Assembly: GCA_029834535.1 (NCBI GenBank) | Contig: JAQMWT010000165.1 | Location: 1-64,000, forward strand | Source of the DNA: Chrysophaeum taylorii | Lineage: Eukaryota > Sar > Pelagophyceae > Pelagomonadales > Pelagomonadaceae | DNA length: 64,000 nt | Direction: 5' to 3' | Shown here: positions 10,626 through 21,928 of the stretch, piece after piece | Numbering within the stretch: position 1 is the first letter of the stretch | Layout: each line of letters begins with the position of its first letter | Made by a program: the position numbers and the translations under genes | Notes under the pieces: model-generated | The model's input: only the letters and a program-made list of their open reading frames with translations | Databases searched by the model: none | Told to the model about the DNA's origin: nothing

Positions 10626-11194
10626 GTCATCATACTGACCGAACAGGTGGTCGCTCTCGCAATCTTGGAGCGCGCGAGGTGTTGATTGTGAGCAGATCCA
10701 TCCGGTTGCTGGCGAGCGTCGGTTACTTTGGCAACGTACGACCATTTATGCCCACGAACTACAGTCGTCGGCGCATTGTCTGTCGCAACTGCGAGACTGG
10801 TGTATTTCTTTTAATTTCGTCCCAGTCGCGACTCCGAGTTGCTCGAGACGTACGACCACGTTCCGAAGGGGAGTGTCGCCGGAATGCGTCCGGGTTCGAT
10901 CCTTAGAGTGCACTATAAAAAAAGCCGTTCTGCTTTCTGCATCGACATTCATACAAACAAAGGGCTTTCGGAAACTGATGATAGATTGTCTCGAGACCTC
11001 GCATGCGGCGAAAGAAAGAAATACAGACCAAAGAGGCGAGTGTGTCACGCCACTCAGCGCTTCCATGTTGATCATCATTGCACGGGCGATTGTTTCTTTC
11101 CCAGGAAGGTCGTCCCGCAGGCTCTTCTACAGCATCAGAGTTCTCGTTCCGAAGAACGCCGCTGGTCGCGTACGGAAGGGTAGAGGCGCGTAGT
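10626..11194. other. no recognisable gene
   Basis: Overlapping short frames on both strands (for example 10746-11078 minus and 10839-11183 plus) with no motif. Nothing is claimed. Confidence 0.3.
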
Positions 11195-11300
11195 TAAAAA
11201 TCACATCACTGGTAGAGAATGATGGCGGTGGTAGTGCCGATCTTACTGTCTCTAACGACACAAAGAACGGCGGTACGCTGTTCGACACAGTGTCTGGCCA
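11195..11300 (-). repeat. ~100 bp dispersed repeat B, copy 1 (left edge of the 8.6 kb block)
   Basis: Shares AAAAATCAC...CTGGTAGAGAA.GATGGC..TGGTAGTGCC and TCTCTAACGACACAAAGA.CGGC with 19842-19952, and, inverted, with 41217-41334. Direct orientation at both sides of the 11.3-19.84 kb block makes a diverged LTR pair possible. Confidence 0.5.
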
Positions 11301-14300
11301 GAGACAATGAGAAGTTGAGCTGCGAGGAGGCGCGTGCTGAGAAGGGTGCGAAGTGCACGAGAGAGATAGAGTAAAGCGGAATAGAAGGGTAGTGTAAGTG
11401 AGCAAGGAGAAAGAGCGCAAAGTAGAACGTGGAATATAGGTTGAAAGGGGAAACAAAGCGAAAAGGAGAATGCGCTAGAGGGGGAGGCGAATAAGGTGAA
11501 AAAGGAAAAGCATCGATCGGAAAGAAGAAGAGGGAACGTGAAAGAAGATGCTAGGTGGGCTAATGGTGAAATATTGCGAACACAGTACTAGTGATCAGAT
11601 CATCATCTTGTTCAGTGACTGATGAAAGAAGGACGGCAATGACAGCATCATCGTGAAGAGGATGTTATTAGATGCAATGTAAACAGAAGAATGGTGGTGT
11701 GTCTAGAAATAGCGAGTGTACTAGTGTCATCGTTGAATACGAGAGTTGCATGCATTAAGTCGTGGGTGTTCCGTGATATAGGTAGGACGACTGTGCGCGC
11801 GGGTGGATAAATCCGAAGCGGCTGAGGGATCCTCGTAGTAGTAGAACGGGTGGTCTAACTGATAACAATGGCAGGGATTACGCGTCAGGCAGTCGTGAAG
11901 TGTACAGCAGACCGATGATTGATCGAAAGGCGAATAGTGAGAGTGGCCGTAGGGATGATGAGATTCTATTTTGACTAAAGTTGGGCTAGAAAAGGTGTGA
12001 CGATGTGACTGAGCGGCAGCGTTATCCCAAGAAGAGATATGACCATTTAACCAAATCGGCGTCGACACGGTAAGGTAATCGCCGTAATGATAGCGAGTAA
12101 AACGGGGCTGTTCCTGGAAGATGAGAGAACCAGAACTGCCTGTCACATACGTGTCGAAGCTGCCGTCCTGAGTGTAGCGTGGGACAGCTGAAGCTAAAAT
12201 ACGACCGTCTAAAATAGCATGCGAATAATCATCGTGTAACGTTGATATCGGGATAAAGTTGTCTGGGGGAGGCCAATAAAGGAGGAACAAATCGGAAAGT
12301 AAGTTCGTAGCGGTTGAGTATCGTGGGTAGTCCTGGATCTCGACTGTAGACCTGGGATTGTGGTCTGGTGGAGGCACCCATTTGCTATCATCAAAATATG
12401 ATTGGACTGAGACTGAGGTTTGCGGGCGTATCCCATCACGTGCAGGTGGATACAGACGGGTGTCCTGTGCAGAAGAGTCGGTGCCCTGTGCAGAAGAGTC
12501 GGGCAACAGGAGTAAATGCCTGAAGGCGATGGACTGTGCGAAGGCATTTTCCTTGCCTTGGGGGGAGAGCCGACTTCGAAGGTATGGTCGGAGTCGCATC
12601 CTGTGTGTTCGACTGGAGGGTCGTGTTCTATTCGGCAAAGTAGTCCTGAGTCGTGACAATCAACTGATCCAGAATTCATTTCATGTCCGGAGTCGTTTTT
12701 TTCACCAGAATCAAACTTCCCTTGATGTACAAGCGCGAGCGAGCGTGGTGCATCCCTGGTGAATTGTGCAGTGAATGAAAGTTGAGACATTTCGACAGAA
12801 GAGTGGTGTCGATATGCGGGAGTAGTACAGTATACAACGCGGAGGGAGCGAATGTTTCAAGAGAGGATGAATCTGTGGACGGGAGATGTACGAAGAGCGA
12901 ATCTGATGTGAGACAATTGACATAGTGCGAGGACTGTCCGATAAGAGTGAGTCGTGCGAGACTGTGGCTGGCGGCGAGTGTGCGGAAATAAAGGAAGAGA
13001 TAGGCATGGCAATTGACTTCCCTTGATTCGCAACACAACTGGGTGGGGCATGCGGTGTGCGGCAATGACATTCGGTAAAATGCTGAGAGCAGAGCGCGTG
13101 TCCAACCTGTGGAGATTGGGGGTTATCCTCGCGGGTGCTACGGAAAATGTCGACTGGGTGCGAATCGCAGCTGTTGGGCTCAGCTTTCTGCAAGATGGAA
13201 CCTGCAGTGTGAACGGAGAGGAGCGAGCCGGGTGCGTCATAAGAGCATAATATGCCAGTGCAGGCTGAGCTGTGTCCGAAGCAGAATTCTGACAGTAACG
13301 TCGATATATGCGAATCGTGGACAGAATTCGGCGAGGATGTCGCGTGAAGTCGCGCTGTAACCGAACCATAGAGGTGCAGAGCTTCAACGTCAAGCATCGT
13401 GCTGGGAGGGACGTTACAAGAGGCGAGCAAAGCACTATGCGTGCGGCTATCAATTAGTAGCGAGCATATTTTGTGCGGGACTGGCGATCACTGCGACATG
13501 TGACGTTGGCACGACAGAACTTCGTTTGCATGTTGTAGCACACAGGGTGGAACCGAGTGAGCTGAAACTTGAGAGGTGTGACCTATAAGAGACTGACGGA
13601 AGAGCGTGGGAGGCTGAGAATTGCATTGATGACGAAACTTTGTGTCATCACAAATCGTCGGGAATCGCGTTGAAGCGGGGAGAAACGACGAGTGCTCGTC
13701 AGGTCTTGTCACGTGAAGGAGATAAGTAGGAAGAGGGACTTCAGTGCGTGCCTTGAAGTGAGTTCCGATGTAGCTAGAGTACCCATAGATAGCGTGGCTG
13801 ACACGAGTCGTAACGGGTCTTGTCGGCGGCGGAAAAAGAATGCGCCCTCGTAATTTGAACTTGGTGAAATCTTCGAATTGCCGGTGAGGCGGAGAGACCG
13901 TGGTTGCGGAAGGAGCGCAGAACCGGGTGGCGGTCGGAGGGGGCGCGTAAGCGGTGACTGGGAAAGCAGTGTTGTGCTTAACCTGAAACAATAGATGTTC
14001 GGGTATCGTACTGTGCATCAATCGCTCGTGCATCTCAGTTGACCGTGTGAGTACCATGAAGATGGCACAATGTTGGTAGTCTAAACAGAGAGGGGCGCTG
14101 AGCGTGCCGTCGCGAGTGCGCAGGAGCCTGTGCGGTGTCTGGGCTTTAATCGGAATATGACGTATGACGTCATACAAGGCGATGGGAGCTGAATCAGACG
14201 TGATGGGACTGGCTAACAGTGCCGGGAGCAGCATGTCGGGGGTAACGCTCAGAGATGAGGGTGGAACGCAGTCCACGTCGATCTTGGTTGCCGTATATGG

Positions 14301-15754
14301 CGGTACCACGAGCGTAAACATCTGACATGAAGGAAGTGCTTGTGTTCCAAACGAGTAGTCGCATGGGATGGTTGCATCTTGTCTCTGCTGTAGTCAAGAG
14401 CTATGAAGGAAGCCAATGGAGAAACCACAGGCAGATAGGTAGCGTCTGGCGGCCAAGGTTCCTGTGTGATAGGCTGAGTTGGATCCAAAATAGGGTTCAT
14501 GCTCGGGGATGACTCAAGCGTTGCGATGAGTTCGTGCTCGAGATCATAGTCGTCCAGTAGATGACGTGAAGTGGTCGCGAAGGAACGATGCATCGACCTG
14601 GTGTCAGGGAAGACCGAGGTGGTGCAGTGACCTGCCTGGCTGAGGTAGTCGTGCTGGCAGGAGTCCAGCGGGTGCGTATACCTCTGGCGAGTGCTGACAT
14701 TGGCTAGTGCTTGATCAGTAGTCATGCAAGGGGGCGAGATCGTCCGTGCTGGCTCGGATTGCAGCGGCAGTGGCGGGTCAGGTGCCTGGGAGGCTGGAAG
14801 GCGGCCTTTGTCTTCCAGATGCGAAGGGAGCAAGCGAAGCTGTAGCTTCATCTCATCGCGATCAGATAGGCGCAATGAGGTAGTGCGCGTAATCGTGATG
14901 CGCTTACCTGTATCTTCGTGATGTACCTGTGCGTCCTGCGGTGGTGCTTCTGCGAGCGGGACATGTCTGAAGGACTGATCCATCGGATGGGGTGCATCAG
15001 CTATGAATGAGACAGGAGCCAGTAGCATTGCACGGTCGGGTGACAGAACGTGTGCGTGGCCGAGCGATTGAGCGTTGGACCTGGGCATTGTCTGCTTAGT
15101 CTGGAACCGTGCTGTGCAGCTGGTTTGCATTGTCTCGTCTTCTACATCAATGGGCTGACTGGTGCAGCTAGCCGTTGTGGTCTTATCTTTCGTCTTGTTG
15201 TCCAAGAGAGACAGCGAGATAGTAGCCGTTGCTATGTGCGAGACTAGAAGTAGCTGTTGAACAGCTGTGGGAAGCTGAATGCTTACTTGTCTGGAAGTTT
15301 TTGTGGCTTGGGAGTTCCAGAGACATGGTCGAGTAGCGTCAGACGACTTGGCATTGTGGACTGCCATGAAGTGATTCGTAAGTTCAAAGTCGGGCGTCGG
15401 GAAATGCTTCGAAAGACCTGTGAAATCGCCAATTGAAATACGCCCTCGAAAGGCGTGCGCGACTAGGTGTAGGCGCGAGCGGCTTATGTTGGTGATCGGA
15501 AGGTCGTGAGACACGTGGCGGCGCGGAGCGTCGGTGGAAATGACGAGTGTCATGGTGTTAAAGGGGGTGACGCGGAGAGCATCGAGAAGCGGGTCATGCT
15601 CCAAGAGCACAATCGCGTAATGCGAGTGTTCCGAAATTAGTGCCAAAATGGGTGTGGCGCGCGGCTGACCAGTCTGCGAGGTAGTGCAGATGGGTGCGTG
15701 AGCTGAGATCCCAAGGGGGAGAATATCCGGCCTGGAATGCGTGGGGTCCAGAGC

Positions 15755-16063
15755 AAATTAACTAACTAACTTCAGACCTCTCCCGAGCATGGGAGCCAGG
15801 CCGGACTGGCAGGAGCCGGTACGGGATCTCAGAGCGAAATCACGCAGTTGGGGTAGAGACGAGGGGCGAGGAGTGTTGATGGCAGACCGCCACGGCACAC
15901 GGTCTTGTGCGAGGTCGTGCAAAAACGTCGCAGGCCGCGAACGTCTTGGTCCACAAACAATCGACCTGTTCGTCGCGTTCTGCTCAACCGCGCGAACCCC
16001 ATGATTCCCAGCGCGGACTTTTTTTCCGGGTGCTAACCGGCCAGCCCGGGAGGCGAGCAGGCA
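15755..16063 (-). mobile_element. SINE-like retroposon, copy S4, inserted in the purine-rich block
   Basis: Starts with the inverted tail AATTAACTAACTAACTTC and the conserved TCTCCCGAGCATGGGAGCCA end, and finishes with the inverted head GGCCAGCCCGGGAGGCGA. The central part differs from copies S1 and S2, suggesting a second subfamily. It interrupts the block described at 11301-19841 and is therefore younger. Confidence 0.5.
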
Positions 16064-17404
16064 CCGTCTCACTCCGGGACGGCCGGGGCCACCGCAGGGA
16101 GCAAGCGTGTTAGGCGTCCTCCAATGCAACCAGACGGTTAGCAATCACAGGGTTAGGGTGGGTTCCAGTGCGGAAATCGAAAAGGGGGATCGCCGAAGGA
16201 GAGTGCAAGTTCGCTGGGGTCATAGTACGTGAGTGCAGTAGAGCCAAGGGCGATGGAAGGGTCAGTCATGCTGGGTGCATCCTCAATGACGGAGATGCGG
16301 GGACCAGAGCAGCGAGTGCCGTAGTGACCAGGGTTGCCCATAGGCGTATAGTGCATTCTAAGGTGCGGGCATATGACTTGTGTCCTCGAATGAGGAGTGA
16401 CGTGCCGAGCGATAAGACGCTGTTGAGGGAGGCATCGTGCGTGGCGATTGTGCATGTCTTCGGTGGAGCCGGCAGCTGGCATAGAACATTCGTCGTACTT
16501 TCCTGTTATGCGAAAATGCTGACAGAAGCGGTTCAGGTGGAGCGAGTAGTGCGCATGGAGAATGTCTGCTGAGAGCGCAACATCGATTTTCCGGAGGCAG
16601 TGTAGGCGTGTGGCGTTCAGAAGAGAGGTACGCAAGCAGACATAAAGGACCGAAGTGGTCGCAATAGAAGCGTGCACAGTTTGCGGCTGATTGGAGCGTT
16701 CATAGCTCTCGAAATCTGTGTCTGTGACTGCGGCCATGATGGAGGCTTGCCAAAAGCTTGGTCGCGGTGAGATGTAAGGGTCGGCATCCGAAAGGAATGC
16801 GTCCTCTGACTGAGAGTTGAAGAGCCGGTGATCCTGATGCTCGTGCGATAACATCCATCGAATCGTAACATGGTGATCGCAGATGGGTCCACGCAACCTG
16901 ATGAGCAGTGTCGTCCAGTGCATCCGGCCGGGAAGGTGGATGATGGGTGCAGCAGTAAGTGCCTGTGAGCGGCGGTGCGTCCCTGTCTTCGGAGAGAGAA
17001 GGCAGCGAGGTGGAACCAGCTTTGAAGTGATCGGGAGCGGCTGATCGAGAGATATCGAACAAGGCGGGAGTGCCTGGCGAATCTGAGCTGACACCTGCAG
17101 GTGCGGTGAGTTCCTGCGAGTATGGTGACCGTGGGATCATTGACCGCGTGTCTTGTCCTTGTGGATGCGGCATTGCGGGGGCATTGGTGATAGCGCTTGG
17201 ATCAGGTGGCTGATCGGGAATGGTCTTTGAGACTATCTTCGAGATAAGTGAAGTTTGACTTGCTTCTTCGCTGTACGCATCAGACCAGGGGGCGGAATCC
17301 GAGAGGATGTCGTCTGTAGCCCGCAGCTCTGTTGCCTGGGGGATTGAATACGGTGGGCCATGGATCCTTGAGTGTGGTTGCCATAGTCGATGTAGGCATA
17401 CTAC

Positions 17405-17810
17405 TCGGGAACATCTCGAAGTGTCTTGTTCTTTGACTTGTCGACCGTGGGAACGAGGTGGCTTGGCGTTCCGTCGGCAAGGCTGCTTCCTACGCCGTTG
17501 TGCCCGAAGAGAGAAGAAGCCCTTGTGCATGTCTCGGCAGCTTGATGGTGACCGTGACCATCAGGGAGAGAGCTGTTGATCGATAATTCGAAATTTGTCG
17601 ACTCTTGATCTACATTGTTTTGCTTTTTGGTTTCGCTTTGCACGTCGTCGGGGCTGCTGTCCGGGCCGTTGCGCCCAAAGAGAGAGGAAGCCCTTATGCA
17701 TGCCGTGGGTGTTCGTTACCATCGCAGATAGAGCTGTCTGTTGCTGATTCCGACGTTGTCGAATCTTTATCTTGGTAGTCTTGTTTCGTGGTGTGACTTT
17801 GCACGCGGAG
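17405..17810. repeat. partial internal duplication (~150 bp units)
   Basis: Two copies of a segment containing CCGTTGxGCCCxAAGAGAGA and AAGCCCTTxTGCATG, followed by a TTGTCGAxTCTTxATCT-like stretch and a TTTGCACG end, lie about 160 bp apart (near 17495 and 17665). They are diverged. Confidence 0.45.
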
Positions 17811-19841
17811 AACGTCTTCGGTGGTAGGGGTACGGTCGCCGGTGTTGGATGTACGCCCTCGCAACTCGAACGCGGGGATGTGGTGGTATGAACCAGGTGG
17901 CCGAGAAGGCGAGCGGGTGCAAAGGGGTTCAGGGGGTGCCAGAGAGGCGAAGAGTGATTCAGAGGCAGAGGAGGAGGGGATCAGAGATGGCGGGGGGTTG
18001 AGAACAGATAGGCGGAGCGGGCGGTGAACCAGGAGAACCGGGTCAGGGGCATACGCGGAGGTGGTGATGGTACTCGGGTAGAATCGGGAGAGAGGCATCG
18101 GAGGTTCGTTCGGAAGGAGATGAAGGTAGGTGATGAATCGGGAAAGGAGGTGAAAGATGCAATGAAGCATCTTGGGTGGGGTTGGTGGCATCCAAGGAGG
18201 CAAGAATGGTGTGGAGGACGGCGCTGGTTTCGGAGTAACGAGTGCCTTGAGCTGGGTGTCCTTGAGATGGAGTTCAGCGTGGGTGGAGACCAGTTCGTCG
18301 GCTTGGGTGGCGAGCTTGGCGGTGGCGAAGGCTAAGGCAGCGTCGGTTATGGTGAGTTTTGCGGCTGTGGAGGACAAAGCGTCGTCCTTGAGAGTGAGCG
18401 TCGCCTTGGTTGCGGCCAATTCGGCGGTTTGGGAGTGGAGTGCAGCCTGGGTGGTGGCCAACTCGCGTTGGAGCGCAGACGGAGGTGCATTGGAACTTGG
18501 AGAAAGAATGTGGAGTGATGCTTGGGTGGTGACAGGAGAAGGGTCGTAGCCGTGGAGTGCGTAAAATTACGCGGGTGGAGGTGAAAAGCGAGGGGACAGC
18601 GACTTTCGAAAGGTGATGAAGATCGGTGGTCAGGAGGGTCCGATGGTTGGGCGGCAGTAGCTTGAGCCGCGGAAGGAGCTTGGGTAGGAATGGAAGTGTT
18701 GGGGCCGTCGTGGCCGTAGGTGGCATGGTCTTGTGGGTGGAGATGAAAGTCTCGAGGAGAGTGACTAGCGGAAGATGATGGACATCGGAGACAGGAGGGT
18801 CCGACGGTGGGACCGCAGGAGCTTTAGCCGCGGGCTTGGTCAGGGATGGCGGTGCCGGGGCCGTCATGGCCGTAGGTGGCATGATCGTTGGGAAGGGAGT
18901 GTGTGTAGCGGCGAATGGGTTGACGAGGATGTTGGGGGACTTGTATAGATGGTGAAGGGGGAGTCGCCGATAGTGGGGAGTTAGGCACCAGTGAAGGAGG
19001 TGGAGGCTCCGGTGGAGTTGGTGGAGTGAAGGGAGTAATGTAGAGTGGTGGTGGTGGTGGAGTGTTCAACAACATTGCTGGTGCGATATGCGAACAAGGT
19101 GGAGTGTCCTCGTGAATGCGGGGTGTGCCGGATTGTGGAGTAACCTTGGCTATGCCAGGGTCCGGAGGGAAGGCAGTGGGGGCCGAGACTTTGCCGTGGG
19201 GTGTTTGACATCCGGTGGGGTTGACCGCAGAAGGTGGGTGTTGTCCATGTTCGAGAACGAGTTGAACAGCAGGAGGGGGGGTGACCATCGAGATGATCGG
19301 GTCTTGGGTCGCGACTTCGTAATAAGTTTGCTTGAGGGTGGTTTCCGTAAAGGAACAGCTGGTGGGGAAGCCAGTTCAAGTTGCTCGTTCAGAGCTTCGA
19401 TTCTTGCGGCGAGCTTAGCTTGTAAGGCAGCGTTTTTGACTCTGAGATCAGCGTAATCAGCGGCGAATTTAGCGTGTAACGCTTATCGGCGGCGAGCTGA
19501 AAAAAAAAATCAGCTTTGAGCTGTTGCCAGAGAGCTAGTTGTTCTTGGGGTGTAGCGAATTGCGTCGCTAATTCCAGACTCGGGGCTTGCCGTGGGTCGT
19601 GAGTCGCCATCGTTTTGGGGTTGCGTTTTTGCGCTGTTGTTGGTTGCTTTCACACTTTTTTCACACTTTTTCACCAGTAGCAAGCGATTAGACTTGACTA
19701 CGGTCTTAGAATCTTCAGGAACTTCAGGAGATTGCTCTTACCTGGAAATCCTGGGTCTTTGTCCGAGACGTCGATCGAGATCGATGTCTTTCGGAGGGAC
19801 GTTCCTCTCCCAGTACCCGACTGGGCCCATAACCTAGAGAA

Positions 19842-19952
19842 CAGTAAAAATCACTGTGCCCCTGGTAGAGAAGGATGGCATTGGTAGTGCCACCCTAATG
19901 CCCTGTCTCTAACGACACAAAGAGCGGCACGGTGTTCGACACCAGCGATTTT
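19842..19952 (-). repeat. ~100 bp dispersed repeat B, copy 2 (right edge of the 8.6 kb block)
   Basis: Same orientation as the copy at 11195. Its ends are imperfectly inverted (AAAATCACTG at 19847, CAGCGATTTT at 19943), so a small TIR element is an alternative to an LTR. Confidence 0.5.
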
Positions 19953-19974
19953 ATTGGTGATTTGGTGTGAGGGT

Positions 19975-20010
19975 GGGTACTAACCCTAAATCAAATTTTC
20001 TATCTCTAGT
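19975..20010 (+). repeat. conserved 34 bp dispersed motif, copy 2
   Basis: Contains GGTACTAACCCTA followed by TCAAATTTTCTATCTCTA. Near-identical copies are at 28207-28240 (plus) and 6721-6753 (minus). Each lies just outside a mobile-element block. Confidence 0.55.
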
Positions 20011-20146
20011 AATTTCCGTTAAGGTGATTACACCGTTGATTACCACCGGTTATTCCGGTAACTTCCCAGAAAATACCAAAGCCCTCCTGGGACCAAAGCC
20101 GGAACGTGCCCCCGGCGGTTTTCTCAAAGCGCTGAGCGCGCCAGAA

Positions 20147-20191
20147 ATTCAATTCAATTCAATTCGATTCGATTCGATTCGATTCGATTCG
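20147..20191. repeat. (ATTCA)n/(ATTCG)n microsatellite
   Basis: Pentamer array, AATTC-type units changing to GATTC-type units, at the left edge of the inverted duplicate. Confidence 0.85.
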
Positions 20192-21095
20192 GGGTGAAAT
20201 CACAGAATAATAATGTCTTGGAGTTCTTTCTTCGATGAGGAGGAGGAGGAGGAGGCTGTGCTTGACGACGTCCCTGGAGTCTTCACGCGAAATACTACTT
20301 CGCCGTCGAAGTTGTCGGTCAAAAAATCGAACGTCAAAGACGAAACTCGCGCTCGAGGCCATCACGAGAAGTGTGTTCCCACCACCTCTACACAGCGTTG
20401 GTGATCAACCCTTCGACCAAGCTTACGGCTGAAATGCAGGAGCGTCTCTGAACACAGCAAGTCCGTGCTCGCGAAGGCGGCCAAGGACTGGCTGATTGCG
20501 TTCGAAGAGCGGCGCAACAAGGAGCAGCATAGACGGCGCCGGAGCAGGATCTTGCTCGTGCCGAGCAGAGATCCAAAGCGGCGGCTGCTGAGCAAACGAT
20601 CGACGAGAACCAACAGACCCTCGAATATGAAGTTCCATCGTCTCGCCTCGGTACTGCAAATCGCGATCTTCATCGGCGTCTTCTTCTGAATCTGTTCTTC
20701 GTCATTAGAGCACTGAGCTTCTGGTCGAGCTGCCCTAAACCCGGCGTATGCTGTGCGTATGCCACGGGCTGCGACGCGTCTGGAGTGAATGCATGCCGAG
20801 ACGCGGGAGAGGGTCGATGGCAAGATGAGCATGGGAAAGAAGAAGACGGCGATCGTGGACGGCTTCGAGGACCGGCGCGAGCGCCACGTCATGAACATTT
20901 CCTTTGCGAAGGTTGGCTTCGCGGCGTACTTCACCGCCGTTTGGTTCGGGCCGCGTCGCCGTCAAACTGGAGAGACTTCTAGCTCATCGCGATGATGGGC
21001 GACGGCAAGGAATTCATTGCGATGGTGGCCGACCGACAACGCGGGTTCGACTTGGTCGCTTCGGGCCACTTCGGCCACGCAACATAAAGGACGAC
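20192..21095 (+). pseudogene. inverted-duplicate gene copy (coiled coil plus membrane segment), plus-strand member
   Basis: Partner of 9695-10625. It starts with a clean ATG frame at 20213 (63 codons; S-S-F-F then an acidic E run, then K-L-S-V-K-K-S-N-V-K). Next come a charged helical frame at 20465-20689, a hydrophobic stretch near 20660-20690, and at 20880-20960 the conserved V-M-N-I-S-F-A-K-V-G-F-A-A-Y-F-T segment followed by a G-D-G-K-E-F-I-A-M-V stretch near 21000. Blocks fall in different frames. Either short introns lie between them or the copy is dead. Function is unknown. Confidence 0.4.
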
Positions 21096-21928
21096 GCGTG
21101 TTCGATCTCCTCTGTGAGGACATCGCTTAGCTCGCCGAGACGAAGAATATCATAGCGGACTTTGAAATAATAATACATAGTTGTTTTTCTGCAGCCGTTC
21201 TCGTTTCTCAGCAGAAGCAGAATGAGCACCGGCGGGCTGACTCGTCGGCCAGCATGCTTGACATCAAGACGTTGTTTCCGGACGCGCGACTACGCCTACC
21301 TCGTGCTCCTCCTGTCCATCACCCCGAAGAACTGGTCGATCGTGGGCTCGCTCGTTAGCGGCACAACAACAACAACAACAACAACAACACCAAGGCGCGA
21401 CTCGAGACGTTTCGAGGATCATCTCGCCCAGTCGGCTCGAACCAAACGCCGCGGCGACGCTGTCGCCTGCCTCTTCCCCCCCCTCCTCTCTCAAGCGGGC
21501 GAGCTCCACGGTCTAGAAGGTTTCCTCCACCAAAAAGTCCAAGTCCTGCCCGAAGACGACACCGACGAGCTCGACCTAGGGGGAACATTATCCGCGCCAC
21601 CCTTGCTCATCGCCTGTGCCTGAAAGACTACGACTCAATCGGCACTGGGGCGCGTGGTCTTTAAAGGATTGGGAAACTGGTGGAACCCGAGAGAGAAGAC
21701 TAGTCTCCTGCTTCTACGAGATGATGGGGTTCTTTCAATCGTTGGAACAAGAATCACGGCCGTTCAGAGGCGCCTCCTGCAAGCATATGGGCAACAACAC
21801 GCTGTACGTCTTCACCAAAGAGAAGATCTTGCTCGTCGAGAAACCGGTCACACGAAGAAATGTATAGGGTAATTTTCGGAATGAATGAATGAATGACAGA
21901 CACAACGGTCTTCGAGTTGAATTAGGAG
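21096..21928 (+). other. possible degenerate or exonic sequence, not assigned
   Basis: Two plus-strand frames (21222-21623, 133 codons; 21616-21867, 83 codons) overlap by a few bases. The first contains a Thr run from (ACA)n. Parts look protein-like (the end of the second reads as a folded segment), but no family is recognised and no splice pattern is convincing. A (GAAT)n repeat lies at about 21880-21895. Confidence 0.25.

Larger units (their letters stand above)
11301..19841 (-). other. 8.5 kb purine-rich block of unknown nature (possible LTR element interior)
   Basis: The plus strand is strongly purine-rich and the minus strand correspondingly pyrimidine-rich, so stop codons are rare on the minus strand in all three frames. 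Long minus frames (11727-12659, 12711-13430, 13488-14321, 14249-15646, 16700-17530, 17694-18461) overlap each other heavily and are dominated by Ser, Pro, Thr and His. That is what composition alone would give. A helical Ala/Thr/Leu/Lys-rich segment near 18460-18240 looks like a genuine coiled coil. A motif like (F/L)-x-(L/F/V)-R-G-R-(I/T) recurs near 17853, 16787, 15436 and 13840. No reverse transcriptase, integrase or other enzyme motif was found. It may be an element interior or a large low-complexity gene. Confidence 0.3.

Noticed and set aside
11727-18461. Series of long minus-strand frames read as separate genes
   Set aside because: They overlap in several frames at once and are Ser/Pro/Thr/His-rich, as expected from a pyrimidine-rich strand; kept only as an unexplained block.
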